Origin: Leisingera aquaemixtae
GTDB lineage: Bacteria; Pseudomonadota; Alphaproteobacteria; Rhodobacterales; Rhodobacteraceae
Length of the DNA stretch: 64,000 nt
Assembly: GCF_001458395.1 (NCBI RefSeq)
Contig: NZ_CYSR01000031.1
Span: 1-64,000, forward strand
Direction of reading: 5' to 3'
Shown: positions 36,373 to 45,900 of the stretch, piece by piece
Position numbering within the stretch: position 1 is the stretch's first letter
How the letters are laid out: every line of letters begins with the position of its first letter
The notes under the pieces: generated by a model
Databases searched by the model: none
The model's input: only the letters and a program-made list of their open reading frames with translations
What the model was told of the DNA's origin: nothing
Translations under genes and position numbers: made by a program

Positions 36373-37349
36373 GGCACAAGCTCTCCTGCAATCCGGTCCA
36401 TCGCCCGGACCAGCTCTGCGCTGATTCCCGGCTCCGACAAAGCATGGCCTGCGTTGCGCACCATCTTCAACTCCGCATTTGGCCACAGCTCATTCAGGCG
36501 CCAGGCGGACGACGGCGGGCAGATCATGTCATAGCGGCCCTGCACGATCACGCCGGGGATATGGGAAATCCGTCCCATATTGGCAAGGATCTGGCCGTCA
36601 TAGTCGAGAAAGCCGCCATTTCGGAAATAATGGTTCTCCAGGCGGGCAAAGGCGCGGGCGTAATCGCCCGGGCTTTCACCGCTTTGGCCGTTGGAATGCA
36701 CAGTGGCCAGCGCATTTTCCCACGCCGACCAGGCACGGCCGAAGCGCACTTCCTCGTCCAGATTTCCGGAAAAAAGCCGCTTGTGATAGGCGCTGATCAT
36801 GTCGCTGCGCTCCCCATCGGGGATCAGCGATACGAATTTGGCCCAGGTTTCGGGCCAGAACTTGCCGGCGCCGCCGCCATAGAACCAGTCCAGCTCTGCC
36901 TTGGTCATCAGGAAGACGCCGCGCAGGATCATCTGCTGCACGCGGTCCGGGTGGGTCTGGGCATAGATCAGCGCCAGCGTCGCTCCCCAGCTGCCACCGA
37001 ACAGGATCCAGGACTCGATGCCGGTCTGGCGGCGAATCAGCTCCATATCGGCGACCAGATGCCAGGTGGTGTTGTTCTCGCAGGAGGCGTAGGGGCGCGA
37101 GCGGCCGCAGCCGCGCTGGTCGAACAGGATGATCCGGTAAACATCGGGATCAAAATAGCGCCGCATCGCCGGGCTGCTGCCGCCGCCGGGTCCGCCGTGG
37201 CACACAATCACGGGTATGCCGTTTGGATTCCCGCTCTGCTCTGCATATATACGGTGGCCCTGGCCTGCGTCGATCATGCGCTGGTCAAAGGGTTCGACCG
37301 GCGGGTAAAGATAATGCACTGCGCGCTTTTGGTCCGGGTATCTATCCAT
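36369..37349 (-). CDS. pip: Proline iminopeptidase
   Basis: Cytoplasmic alpha/beta-hydrolase that removes N-terminal proline from peptides. The 326-residue sequence has the S33 landmarks: [20 protein letters not shown], the oxyanion HGGPGGG, the nucleophile elbow [10 protein letters not shown], the family segment [14 protein letters not shown], and the terminal [15 protein letters not shown] (Asp) and [10 protein letters not shown] (His). Four-base overlap with the binding-protein gene downstream suggests a peptide-use pair. Divergent from ubiG. Confidence 0.93.
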   Translation of the reverse strand: MDRYPDQKRAVHYLYPPVEPFDQRMIDAGQGHRIYAEQSGNPNGIPVIVCHGGPGGGSSPAMRRYFDPDVYRIILFDQRGCGRSRPYASCENNTTWHLVADMELIRRQTGIESWILFGGSWGATLALIYAQTHPDRVQQMILRGVFLMTKAELDWFYGGGAGKFWPETWAKFVSLIPDGERSDMISAYHKRLFSGNLDEEVRFGRAWSAWENALATVHSNGQSGESPGDYARAFARLENHYFRNGGFLDYDGQILANMGRISHIPGVIVQGRYDMICPPSSAWRLNELWPNAELKMVRNAGHALSEPGISAELVRAMDRIAGELVP

Positions 37350-37399
37350 TACTGACCTTAGTGAGACGTCAGACTACAAAAGAGCACACGGAGACAGGA

Positions 37400-38146
37400 A
37401 TGCAAGCGCCTCAGTCCACGGTCGACCCAGCGGAAATCGCTAAATTCGAGGCGATGGCGGCGGAGTGGTGGGATCCGAATGGCAAATTCAAGCCGCTGCA
37501 CATGCTGAACCCGTGCCGGCTCGATTACATCACCAAGCAGATTGCCGCCGAGTTTAACCGCGACCTGACGTCACGGAATCCGTTTGAGGGGCTGCGGCTG
37601 CTGGACATCGGCTGCGGCGGCGGGCTGCTGAGTGAACCGATGGCGCGGCTGGGCGCGACGGTCGTGGGCGCCGATGCCGCCGAAGGCAACCTGCCGGTCG
37701 CGCGCATCCACGCCGAGCAATCGGGGCTGGAGATCGACTACCGCCACACCACCGCCGAAGCGCTGGCTGAGGCTGGCGAGCAATTCGACGTGGTGCTCAA
37801 CATGGAGGTGGTGGAGCATGTCGCCGATCCGCTCAGCTATCTGACCGCGACGCAGCTGCTGCTGAAACCCGGCGGGCTGCAGATCTGCTCGACCATCAAC
37901 CGCAACCCGAAAAGCTTTGCCATGGCCATCATCGGCGCCGAAGTGATCATGCGCTGGCTGCCGCGCGGCACCCATGAATGGTCCAAGTTCATCACGCCGG
38001 ATGAGCTGTTCGAGCTGCTGCGCAAGGCCGGACTGAAGCCGGTGGACCGCAAGGGGTTCGTGTTCAATCCGATCACCTGGACCTGGTCAATTTCCGAGCG
38101 GGATTTGTCAGTGAATTATGTGACGGCCAGCGTGAAGCCCGGCTGA
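37400..38146 (+). CDS. ubiG: Ubiquinone biosynthesis O-methyltransferase UbiG
   Basis: SAM-dependent enzyme for both O-methylations in ubiquinone synthesis. The 248-residue product has [19 protein letters not shown], motif [32 protein letters not shown] and [18 protein letters not shown], all typical for UbiG/Coq3. The frame continues upstream into the pip promoter region; ATG 37400 follows GAGACAGGA and matches the family start. It stands alone on the + strand. Confidence 0.95.
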   Translation: MQAPQSTVDPAEIAKFEAMAAEWWDPNGKFKPLHMLNPCRLDYITKQIAAEFNRDLTSRNPFEGLRLLDIGCGGGLLSEPMARLGATVVGADAAEGNLPVARIHAEQSGLEIDYRHTTAEALAEAGEQFDVVLNMEVVEHVADPLSYLTATQLLLKPGGLQICSTINRNPKSFAMAIIGAEVIMRWLPRGTHEWSKFITPDELFELLRKAGLKPVDRKGFVFNPITWTWSISERDLSVNYVTASVKPG

Positions 38147-38179
38147 GCCGCAGCGGCCATCGCCCTGCCGGCGCGGCCG

Positions 38180-38197
38180 CCTATCCTTAAGGATAGG
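38180..38197. promoter_or_regulatory. Perfect 18-bp palindrome, possible operator
   Basis: CCTATCCTTAAGGATAGG is a perfect palindrome, and a further half-like ATCCTTA follows at about 38202-38210. It lies between the ubiG stop and the candidate promoter at 38236. Confidence 0.45.
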
Positions 38198-38235
38198 TGG
38201 TAATCCTTATGCACCCTTTAGTTGCACCGCCCTGA

Positions 38236-38264
38236 TTGTTAACGTCAGGTAACGGATTTGGAAT
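38236..38264 (+). promoter_or_regulatory. Candidate promoter of an orphan transcript
   Basis: TTGTTA, 17 bases, TGGAAT; four of six consensus bases in each box. Confidence 0.3.
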
Positions 38265-38270
38265 GTTACC

Positions 38271-38419
38271 CGGTCCGCCTGGGGCAAAGCCCTTTAATTG
38301 AAGGATTGCTTACCGCTGTTTCCGGCGGGTCCGCCCTGAGGTTGCCAGGACCGCCACTCACGGATTGATGGGGACTGATGGGGAGGAAGGGCGCCTGCTT
38401 GCGGGCGTCCTTCTTTTTT
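38271..38419 (+). ncRNA. Candidate small RNA of about 150 nt
   Basis: A transcript from the promoter candidate at 38236 to the intrinsic terminator at 38386-38419 would be about 150 nt and contains no plausible coding frame. It lies in the 314-base gap between the convergent genes ubiG and marR. It is inferred from promoter and terminator alone; an alternative is that the terminator simply ends the ubiG transcript 240 bases downstream. Confidence 0.3.
38386..38419 (+). terminator. Rho-independent terminator
   Basis: GAAGGGCGCC / GGCGTCCTTC (one G-T pair) with an 8-base loop, followed by six T's. It stands 240 bases after the ubiG stop and 42 before the convergent marR stop. Confidence 0.8.
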
Positions 38420-38460
38420 GGGCGACCGTTGCAATCAACCGGCTACCGGGGCCGGCCGGA

Positions 38461-38901
38461 TCAGCCGCTTTCTTCCAGCTTGCCGCGCAGTTCGCGCAGG
38501 ATCGGCAGGGCGGCCCGGACCCGGTCGCTGCCCAATTCCCCCACCACTTCGGAAATCACCGGAATGATCCCGGCCAGCGCCGCATCGCGGGCCTGTTTGC
38601 CCGCCGGGCTGATCGCCACCATCTTGCGCCGCGCATCATCCCAATCCGGGCGGACATGGATATATCCCGCCACTTCCAGCTTGTTCAGCGTGTTGGTCAT
38701 GGCGCCGCGCGTCACGTGAAACGCCTTGGCCAGCTGTGCGGGCGAGCGTTCCAGCCCGGCGCGGGCCAGGTGGTTCAGCACCGAAAAATGCGACAGCTCC
38801 ATACCCTTAGGCAGCACTTTGCTGAGGCGTGACCGGGCCAGTTGGTCAGCCATGAGTATCTCGCTGAACAGCGATACCGCCAGGGAATGGGTTTCATCCA
38901 T
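38461..38901 (-). CDS. MarR-family transcriptional regulator
   Basis: The 146-residue protein has a winged helix-turn-helix core (ELSHFSVLNHLARAG, SPAQLAKAFHVTRGAMTNTL, VAGYIHVRPDWDDARRKMVA, the last being the wing) flanked by dimerisation helices, as in the MarR family. It overlaps the nitrilase-family gene by one base and so may be co-expressed with it. Ligand and targets are not evident. Confidence 0.9.
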   Translation of the reverse strand: MDETHSLAVSLFSEILMADQLARSRLSKVLPKGMELSHFSVLNHLARAGLERSPAQLAKAFHVTRGAMTNTLNKLEVAGYIHVRPDWDDARRKMVAISPAGKQARDAALAGIIPVISEVVGELGSDRVRAALPILRELRGKLEESG

Positions 38902-39731
38902 CAGGGTCCGTCGAACTCCCGGTCGTGGGTCAGGGAAGGCACACGCTTGCGTGCTTCTGCCACTTTTTCGAGGTCGAGATCAACGTAAGTGACGCCGGGC
39001 TCCTGGCCCGCATCCGCCAGCACCTCGCCCCAGGGGGCGACGGCGAGAGAGTGCCCGTACGTCTTGCGGCTGGGCCCGCGGGAGGCTGGATGCTTGCCGG
39101 TCTGCGCCGGTGCCAGCACGAAACACCCGGTCTCGATCGCCCGGGCGCGCAGCAGCGAATGCCAATGCGCCGCGCCCGTCACATAGGAGAACGCCGCTGG
39201 CACGGTGAGGATTTGAGCTCCGCCTTGGGCCAGCGCCCGGTGCAGATGCGGGAAGCGCACGTCATAGCAGATCGTCATGCCGATCCTGGCGAAGGGCGTT
39301 TCCGCCACGACGGCCTTGGTGCCCGGGCGGTAGCCATCGGATTCGCGGTAGGTTTCCTCTGGCGTGACCTCCACATCGAACATGTGAATCTTGTCGTAAC
39401 GCGCGGCGATTTCACCCTGCGGGCTGATCAGGAACTGCCGGTTGGCAAAGCGCCCGTCATTGTCGCGGGTTTTGACCCCCAGCGAGCCCAGCAGCAGCCA
39501 GACCCCGTGCCTGGCCGCCTCGTCCCGCAGGGCGGCCAGGCACGGGTCGTCCTCTTCGTGGCAAAGAACACCATTCTGATGGGTCCGGCTGCCGGAGAGG
39601 CAATTGGTAACCTCGGGGGTCAGCACAAAACCGGCCCCGCCGCGCACAGCCTCCGCCATCATGGCCTTCACCGTTTCCAGGTTTTCAGCCGGGATATCGG
39701 TGGATGTCATCTGAAGCAGAGCTGCGCGCAT
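38901..39731 (-). CDS. Carbon-nitrogen hydrolase, Nit2/omega-amidase type
   Basis: The 276-residue protein belongs to the nitrilase superfamily. The Glu-Lys-Cys triad is visible: Glu in VLTPEVTN, Lys in RYDKIHMFDV and Cys in GMTICYDVRFP. The pattern matches Nit1/Nit2 proteins, which hydrolyse deaminated glutathione or alpha-ketoglutaramate. It lies between grxC and marR; closeness to glutaredoxin fits a glutathione-repair role, but the substrate is inferred. Confidence 0.88.
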   Translation of the reverse strand: MRAALLQMTSTDIPAENLETVKAMMAEAVRGGAGFVLTPEVTNCLSGSRTHQNGVLCHEEDDPCLAALRDEAARHGVWLLLGSLGVKTRDNDGRFANRQFLISPQGEIAARYDKIHMFDVEVTPEETYRESDGYRPGTKAVVAETPFARIGMTICYDVRFPHLHRALAQGGAQILTVPAAFSYVTGAAHWHSLLRARAIETGCFVLAPAQTGKHPASRGPSRKTYGHSLAVAPWGEVLADAGQEPGVTYVDLDLEKVAEARKRVPSLTHDREFDGP

Positions 39732-39746
39732 GCTGTCTCTCCGGGA

Positions 39747-40004
39747 TCAGGCCGCCAGCAGCGGGTCGAGCTTGCCCGCCTGCTCCAGCGCATAGAGGTC
39801 GTCACAGCCGCCGACATGAGTGCCGCCAATGAAGATCTGCGGCACGGTGCGGCCGCCGTTGGCACGCTGGATCATCTCCGCCTTACGCTCCGGCTCTTCC
39901 AGCACGTTGACTTCCGAAAATGCCACACCCTTCTGGTTCAGCAGCCGCTTGGCCGCGTGGCAGTAACCGCACAGAGGCGAGGTGTAGATTTCTACGGTTT
40001 TCAT
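39747..40004 (-). CDS. grxC: Glutaredoxin 3
   Basis: Glutathione-dependent dithiol oxidoreductase of 85 residues. The active site is Cys12-Gly-Tyr-Cys15, followed by the cis-Pro loop RTVPQIFIGG and the glutathione-binding GGCDDLYAL. Usual length for GrxC. It is 15 bases before the nitrilase gene and 82 bases after comF, on the same strand. Confidence 0.95.
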   Translation of the reverse strand: MKTVEIYTSPLCGYCHAAKRLLNQKGVAFSEVNVLEEPERKAEMIQRANGGRTVPQIFIGGTHVGGCDDLYALEQAGKLDPLLAA

Positions 40005-40086
40005 TCAGGACCCCATTATCTGGTTTCGAAGCTTGTGGAGGAATTGGGGATTCATTGCAACAATTGCCAGAGGCAGGCCGCCGGGC

Positions 40087-40815
40087 TCACGTTTGCGTGA
40101 CCCGGGCCAGCACCGCCACCCGCACATCGGCTGCTCCCGCCCGCAGGCAGGCATCGGTGCAGGCGCTCAGCGTGGCGCCAGAGGTCATCACGTCGTCCAC
40201 AATCAGAACACTGCGGCCCCTGATCCTGTTCAGCCGGCCCGGATGCGCGCCGATGGCGGACCCCAGCAGATGGTAACGCTGGTCCCGTGTCTTTCCTTCC
40301 AGCGCGGGCGTTTTCCGAATCCGGCGCAGCAGGTCCGGGCAATGCTGCAATCCCGCACGTCTGGCCAGCGCGTCTGCCAGCACGGCCGACTGATTGTACT
40401 TGCGCTTCAGCAGCCGGGTCCAATGCAGCGGCACCGGGCAGATCAGCGGATCATTCTGCAGCATCGGCTGCGCTGCGCGTTCCAGCCAAACGGCTGCGGT
40501 CTGCGCGATTTCTGTCCGGTCGCCGTGTTTCAGGGCCAGCACCAGTTTGCGCCCCTGCCCCTCGTAAACCAGCGCCGACCGCCCCTGGCTCCAGGGCCGC
40601 GGATGGCGCAGGCAGCTGTCGCACTCCAGACGGAAGCCGTCCGCTTCCCCCGGCAGCGGAACGCCGCAGCCTTCGCACACTGTGCCGCTGATGAAGCTCA
40701 TACCGGACCAGCATGTCCCGCACAGGCCGAAGTCGCTGCCGACCAGCCCGCCGCAGCCCAGGCATTGCGGAGGGTAGATCAGCGAAACAGCGGTTTGAAT
40801 CCCGGCCAGCAGCAT
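40087..40815 (-). CDS. comF: ComF-family phosphoribosyltransferase-like protein
   Basis: The 242-residue protein has an N-terminal four-Cys zinc ribbon (PPQCLGCGGLV, LCGTCW, CEGCGVPL, CDSCLRHP) and a C-terminal PRTase-like domain with VLIVDDVMTSGATLSACTD. ComF proteins act in DNA uptake; in Rhodobacterales, ComF has been linked to DNA entry in recipients of gene transfer agents. The start lies 13 bases from the divergent methyltransferase gene. Confidence 0.9.
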   Translation of the reverse strand: MLLAGIQTAVSLIYPPQCLGCGGLVGSDFGLCGTCWSGMSFISGTVCEGCGVPLPGEADGFRLECDSCLRHPRPWSQGRSALVYEGQGRKLVLALKHGDRTEIAQTAAVWLERAAQPMLQNDPLICPVPLHWTRLLKRKYNQSAVLADALARRAGLQHCPDLLRRIRKTPALEGKTRDQRYHLLGSAIGAHPGRLNRIRGRSVLIVDDVMTSGATLSACTDACLRAGAADVRVAVLARVTQT

Positions 40816-40828
40816 CTAAATAGCCCCC

Positions 40829-41668
40829 ATGACACACGCACCCCAAGACCGGGCCCAGCAACAGCTCTTTGACCGTCAGGCGCTGGCAGCCCGCCGTGCC
40901 AGACGGCAGGCGGACGCCCTTTTTCTGCACCATATGGCGCGGGATGAGGCCGAGGATCGCCTGAGCCTGGTTAACAGAACCTTTACAGCGCCCGCCGTGG
41001 TCTGCCCTTTCCCGGAGGTCTGGGAAGGGTTTCAGCTGGACGCGAAGATTGTGTCCGACGCGGACGTTCTGGAACTGGAGCAAGGCGCGCATGATGTGGT
41101 GATCCATGCCATGTGCCTGCATTGGGCCAATGATCCGGTGGGGCAGCTGATCCAATGCCGCCGCGCCCTCAAGGAAGACGGGCTGCTGCTGGTCATCCTG
41201 CTGGGCGGCCAGACCCTGCACGAGCTGCGCGCAGCCATGGCCGAAGCAGAGACAGCCGTTCTGGGCGGCCTGTCGCCGCGGGTTGCCCCGATGGGAGAGA
41301 TCCGGGATTTGGGCGGGCTGCTGCAGCGGGCCGGTTTTGCCCTGCCGGTGGCCGATCTGGTGCCGCTCACCGCGGAATACCGCGATCTGACGCATCTGAT
41401 CCACGACCTGCGCGGCATGGGGGAGACCAACGCCCTCGCCCAGCGCCTTAAGCGCCCGGCGCCGCGAACCCTGTTCCAGCTGGCCGATCACATCTATCGC
41501 GCGCATTTCGCCACCGCTAACGGCCGGTTGCCAGCGACGTTTGAACTGGTATGCCTCACCGGCTGGTCGCCGTCGGACAGCCAGCAAAAACCCTTGCGCC
41601 CCGGCTCTGCCCAGATGCGTCTGGCGGATGCCTTGAGGGTGCCGGAATCCAAGCTCGGCCCCCGATAA
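40829..41668 (+). CDS. Methyltransferase-like protein, NDUFAF5/BioC type
   Basis: The 279-residue protein aligns in pattern with the bacterial NDUFAF5/BioC group: LFDRQALAARRARRQADAL, VIHAMCLHWANDPVGQLIQC, RRALKEDGLLLVILLGGQTL and TFELVCLTGWSPS. The usual glycine-rich SAM motif I (like DLGCGxG) is not seen at the expected place; instead the sequence reads APAVVCPFPEVWEG. It may therefore not bind SAM normally. The mitochondrial homologue hydroxylates an arginine of a complex I subunit, so a role in complex I assembly is possible. It is divergent from comF. Confidence 0.7.
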   Translation: MTHAPQDRAQQQLFDRQALAARRARRQADALFLHHMARDEAEDRLSLVNRTFTAPAVVCPFPEVWEGFQLDAKIVSDADVLELEQGAHDVVIHAMCLHWANDPVGQLIQCRRALKEDGLLLVILLGGQTLHELRAAMAEAETAVLGGLSPRVAPMGEIRDLGGLLQRAGFALPVADLVPLTAEYRDLTHLIHDLRGMGETNALAQRLKRPAPRTLFQLADHIYRAHFATANGRLPATFELVCLTGWSPSDSQQKPLRPGSAQMRLADALRVPESKLGPR

Positions 41669-41770
41669 GTTTCCGCTATGGCTGCGCCAATGTGATCCAA
41701 TTGGCCTTCTGCGCGTAAAGACAGTAGTTTGCCGCCAACACCGAAATTCTCAGCCCCACAGGACCTGCCC

Positions 41771-42832
41771 ATGCTGGACGCCGCCCGGACCGCCAAATGC
41801 CCTGCCCACGCCCCCGCCGATCACCCCAAGATCCCGGCGGAGAAAGTCGGCATCCTGCTGGCCAACCTTGGCACGCCGGACGATCATTCCTATTGGCCGA
41901 TGCGCCGCTACCTGAATGAGTTCCTGTCCGACAAGCGGGTGATCGACTATCCGTCATGGAAATGGCAGCCGCTGCTGCAGCTGATCATCCTGACCAAACG
42001 CCCGTTCTCCTCCGGCGCGGCGTACAAGTCGATCTGGAACCATGACAAGGGCGAAAGCCCGCTGATGACCATCACCAAAGACCAGACTGCCAAGATGGCT
42101 GAGGTGATGAAAGCGCAGTACGGCGATCAGGTGATGGTCGATTTCTGCATGCGCTACGGCAACCCCTCAACCAAGTCCAAGGTACGGCAGATGGTGGAGG
42201 CCGGCTGCCAGAAGATCCTGTTTGTGCCGCTCTATCCGCAATATGCCGGCGCGACCTCTGGCACGGCCAACGACCAGTTCTTCCGCGCCCTGATGGAAGA
42301 AGCCTGGCAGCCCGCCGCGCGCACGATCGCGCCTTATTTCGAGCAGCCTGCCTATATCGACGCGCTGGCGCGGTCGGTGGAGGAGGCCTATGCCAAGGCA
42401 GCGAAGCGTCCGGATATCCTGGTGGTTTCTTACCACGGCATGCCCAAGCGTTATCTGATGCAGGGCGATCCTTATCATTGCCAGTGCCAGAAAACGACAC
42501 GCCTGCTGAAGGAGCGGCTGGGCTGGGACGACACCCAGATCACCTCGACCTTCCAGTCGGTTTTCGGGCCGGAGGAATGGCTGAAGCCCTACACCGTGGA
42601 CCACGTCGCGGCGCTCGCCAAGGACGGCAAGAAGAACATCGCGGTGATCGCGCCGGCCTTCTCTGCCGACTGCATCGAGACGCTGGAAGAGATCAACGAG
42701 GAAATCCGCGAAAGCTTTGAACACGCGGGCGGCGAAGACTTCCTGTATATCCCCTGCCTCAACGATGATGAGGACCATATCGCCGCACTGGCCGGGGTTA
42801 TCGAGCAGAACCTGCAAGGCTGGCTGGACTAA
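41771..42832 (+). CDS. hemH: Ferrochelatase
   Basis: Inserts iron into protoporphyrin IX in the last step of haem synthesis. The 353-residue product has ILLANLGTPDDHSYWPMRRY near its start, the catalytic His in VVSYHGMPKRYL, and IAVIAPAFSADCIETLEEI with the second conserved acidic segment. ATG 41771 (MLDAARTAKC) is preferred over an upstream in-frame TTG at 41729, since no good ribosome-binding site precedes the latter. The 71-base gap to the next gene includes GATCCAA/TTGGATC arms. Confidence 0.95.
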   Translation: MLDAARTAKCPAHAPADHPKIPAEKVGILLANLGTPDDHSYWPMRRYLNEFLSDKRVIDYPSWKWQPLLQLIILTKRPFSSGAAYKSIWNHDKGESPLMTITKDQTAKMAEVMKAQYGDQVMVDFCMRYGNPSTKSKVRQMVEAGCQKILFVPLYPQYAGATSGTANDQFFRALMEEAWQPAARTIAPYFEQPAYIDALARSVEEAYAKAAKRPDILVVSYHGMPKRYLMQGDPYHCQCQKTTRLLKERLGWDDTQITSTFQSVFGPEEWLKPYTVDHVAALAKDGKKNIAVIAPAFSADCIETLEEINEEIRESFEHAGGEDFLYIPCLNDDEDHIAALAGVIEQNLQGWLD

Positions 42833-42903
42833 ACCCTCGTCCCGGTCCAAATAGGATCCAATGTTGGATCGCCGGGCACGCCGGCAGACCGGGGAGAGTT
42901 TGG

Positions 42904-45900
42904 ATGACGCTTGCGCATTGGGCCGCCGCCCTTGAAGAACATTGGGGGATCAAGGCGGAACTCAGCCGCCTTGATGGGGAGTATGATCTGAACTTCCTGG
43001 CCCGCGACGCACATAGCCAGGGCTATATCCTCAAAGCCATGCGCCCGGGCTGTGAGACTTGGCTGGTCGATATGCAGGTGAAAGCCTTCGAGCATATTGC
43101 CGCGCGCCAGCCGGATCTGCCCTGCCCCCGGGTGATCGCCTCAGCTGACGGCCGCTCTCTGCTGACACTCCCGGACGAGAATGGCCAGGACCGGCTGGTC
43201 TGGCTGCTGAACCAGCTGCCCGGGCACTGCTATGCCAAGGCTGCGCCGAAAAGCGATGCCCTGATTCATGAGATCGGCGAGGTGCTGGGCGGCTCGGCCA
43301 AGGCGCTGGAGGATTTCCGGCACGAAGGTCTGGAGCGCGATTTCAAATGGGATCTGATGCGCGCAGGCTGGATCAGGGACCAGCTGCCCTGCATCACCGA
43401 TCCGTCGCGCCGTTCGCTCCTTGAAGAGATTTCTGAGGATTTCGCCAAGTTAGAGCCTGCGTTGGCGGCGCTGCCCAAGCAGGCCATTCACAATGACGCC
43501 AATGACTACAACATCATGGTGGCGGGTGAACTGGGCGAGCCGCGCCGGGTGTCGGGCCTTATCGACCTGGGTGACATGTGCGCAGCGCCACGGATCTGCG
43601 ACCTGGCGATTGCTGCGGCCTATATCGTGCTGGACCATCCGGCCCCGGAAGCCGCCCTTGCGGCTTTGGTGGCGGGCTATCACGCGGCCTCTCCGCTGAC
43701 GCCCGCCGAAGTGGACATGGTCTGGCCGCTGCTGCGCACGCGGCTGGCTGTCAGCGTGGTGAACTCTACCCTGATGGCGGCGGAGAACCCGGACGATCCC
43801 TATGTCACCATCTCGCAAGCCCCGGCCTGGCGGTTCCTTGAGGGCAACACGCTGCATGGCGGTCTGCTGACGGCCCGGCTGCGTGCCGCCTGCGGGCTGC
43901 CGGTGGTGGACGGCGCCGGCCGGGTGATGGCCTGGCTTGATCAGGAACGCGGCAACTTCGCCCCGCTGATGGGCCAGGATCTGGCAGGCGCACCAATGGG
44001 GTCGCTGTCGGTAGAGCACTCCACTTGGCCGCAGAACCCGTTTCACATGCCGCTGGAGGAAGCTGCCAGAGTCGGCGAGGAGTTCGAGGACAATGGCCGC
44101 ATCTGGATGGGTTATTATAACGAACCGCGGCTGATCTACACGGATGCGGCCTTCCGCAAAGGGCGATGGAAAGCCGACAACCGCCGCACCGTGCATCTGG
44201 CGGTAGACGCCTTTGCCCCGGCGGGCACACCGATGTTTGCCCCCTTGCGCGGTGAGGTCTATGCGGCCGAATACCGAGACGGTCATCTGGATTATGGCAG
44301 GGTGGTCATCCTGCGGCATGAAACGCCGGCGGGCGATTCGTTCTATACCCTTTACGGCCATCTGGACCCGGAATGCCTCACCCGGCTGAAGCCCGGCTAC
44401 ATCGTGGAGAAAGGCGAGGAGTTCTGCCGCCTGGGCGATCCCGGCCAAAACGGCGGCTGGGCGCCGCATGTGCATTTCCAGCTGGCGCTGACCACCGAGG
44501 GGATCGAGGCCGATTGGCCCGGTGTCGGCGACCCGGACGAAATGTACCTGTGGCAGTCCCTATGCCCCAACCCGGCGGCGCTGCTGAACCTGCCGGATGA
44601 AAAAGTCCGATATCACCCCACAAGCAAGGAAGACGTGCTTGCCGGCCGCCGCGCGCATTTCGGCGGCAACCTGAGCCTCACCTACAAAGACCCGGTGATG
44701 CTGGTGCGTGGATGGAAACACCACCTGTTCGACGAATGGGGGCGGCCCTATCTGGACGCCTACAACAATGTCCCTCACGTCGGCCACGCCCATCCGCGCA
44801 TTCAGGCGGTGGCGGCGGATCAGCTGAAACGGATGAACTCGAACACCCGCTACCTGCATCCGGCGCAGACCGCCTTTGCCGAGAAGGTCCTGTCAAAACT
44901 GCCGGACCGGTTCGAAGTCTGCTTTTTCGTGAATTCCGGCACCGAGGCCAATGAGTTGGCCCTGCGCCTGGCCCGCGCCCATACCGGGGCCAAGGGCATG
45001 GTGACGCCCGATCACGGCTACCACGGCAACACCACCGGTGCGATTGATATCTCTGCCTACAAATTCAACAAGCCCGGTGGCGCTGGCCAAGCGGACTGGG
45101 TTGAGCTGGTGGAAGTTGCCGATGACTACCGCGGCTCTTTCCGGCGCGGCGATCCGGACCGGGCGCAGAAGTTCGCAGATCTCGTAGACCCGGCAATCGC
45201 CCGTCTGCGGGAAAAGGGCCATGGTGTTGCCGGGTTCATTGCCGAAACCTTCCCGTCTGTGGGCGGCCAGATCATCCCGCCCAAGGGCTACCTGCCTGCG
45301 GTTTATGACAAGATTCGCGCCGCAGGCGGCGTTTGCATCGCAGACGAAGTGCAGACCGGCCTGGGCCGTTTGGGGGACTTCTACTTTGGCTTTGAACATC
45401 AGGGGGCGCTGCCGGATATCGTTGTGATGGGCAAACCGATCGGCAATGGGCATCCGCTGGGCGTATTGGCCACCACCAAGGAAATCGCCGCGAGCTTCGA
45501 CAACGGCATCGAATTTTTCTCAACCTTTGGTGGCTCGACCCTCTCCTGCCGAATCGGCAAGGAGGTGCTGGACATCGTCGATGACGAAAGCCTGCAGGAA
45601 AATGCCCGTGTGGTTGGCGCCCAGCTGATCGGCGGACTGAAGGCGCTGGAGGGGAAGCACGCCTGCATCGGCGATGTGCGCGGTATGGGCCTGTTTTTGG
45701 GGGTGGAACTGATCAATCCGGACGGCTCCGAGGCCACGGAGATCTGTGCCTACGTCAAGAACCGGATGCGCGATCACCGGATCCTGATCGGCAGCGAAGG
45801 CCCCAAGGACAATATCCTGAAAATCCGGCCGCCGCTGACGATAGAGCCGGATGATGCGGACATGATCACCAGTGTTCTGGACGAGATCCTGCGCGAGGTG

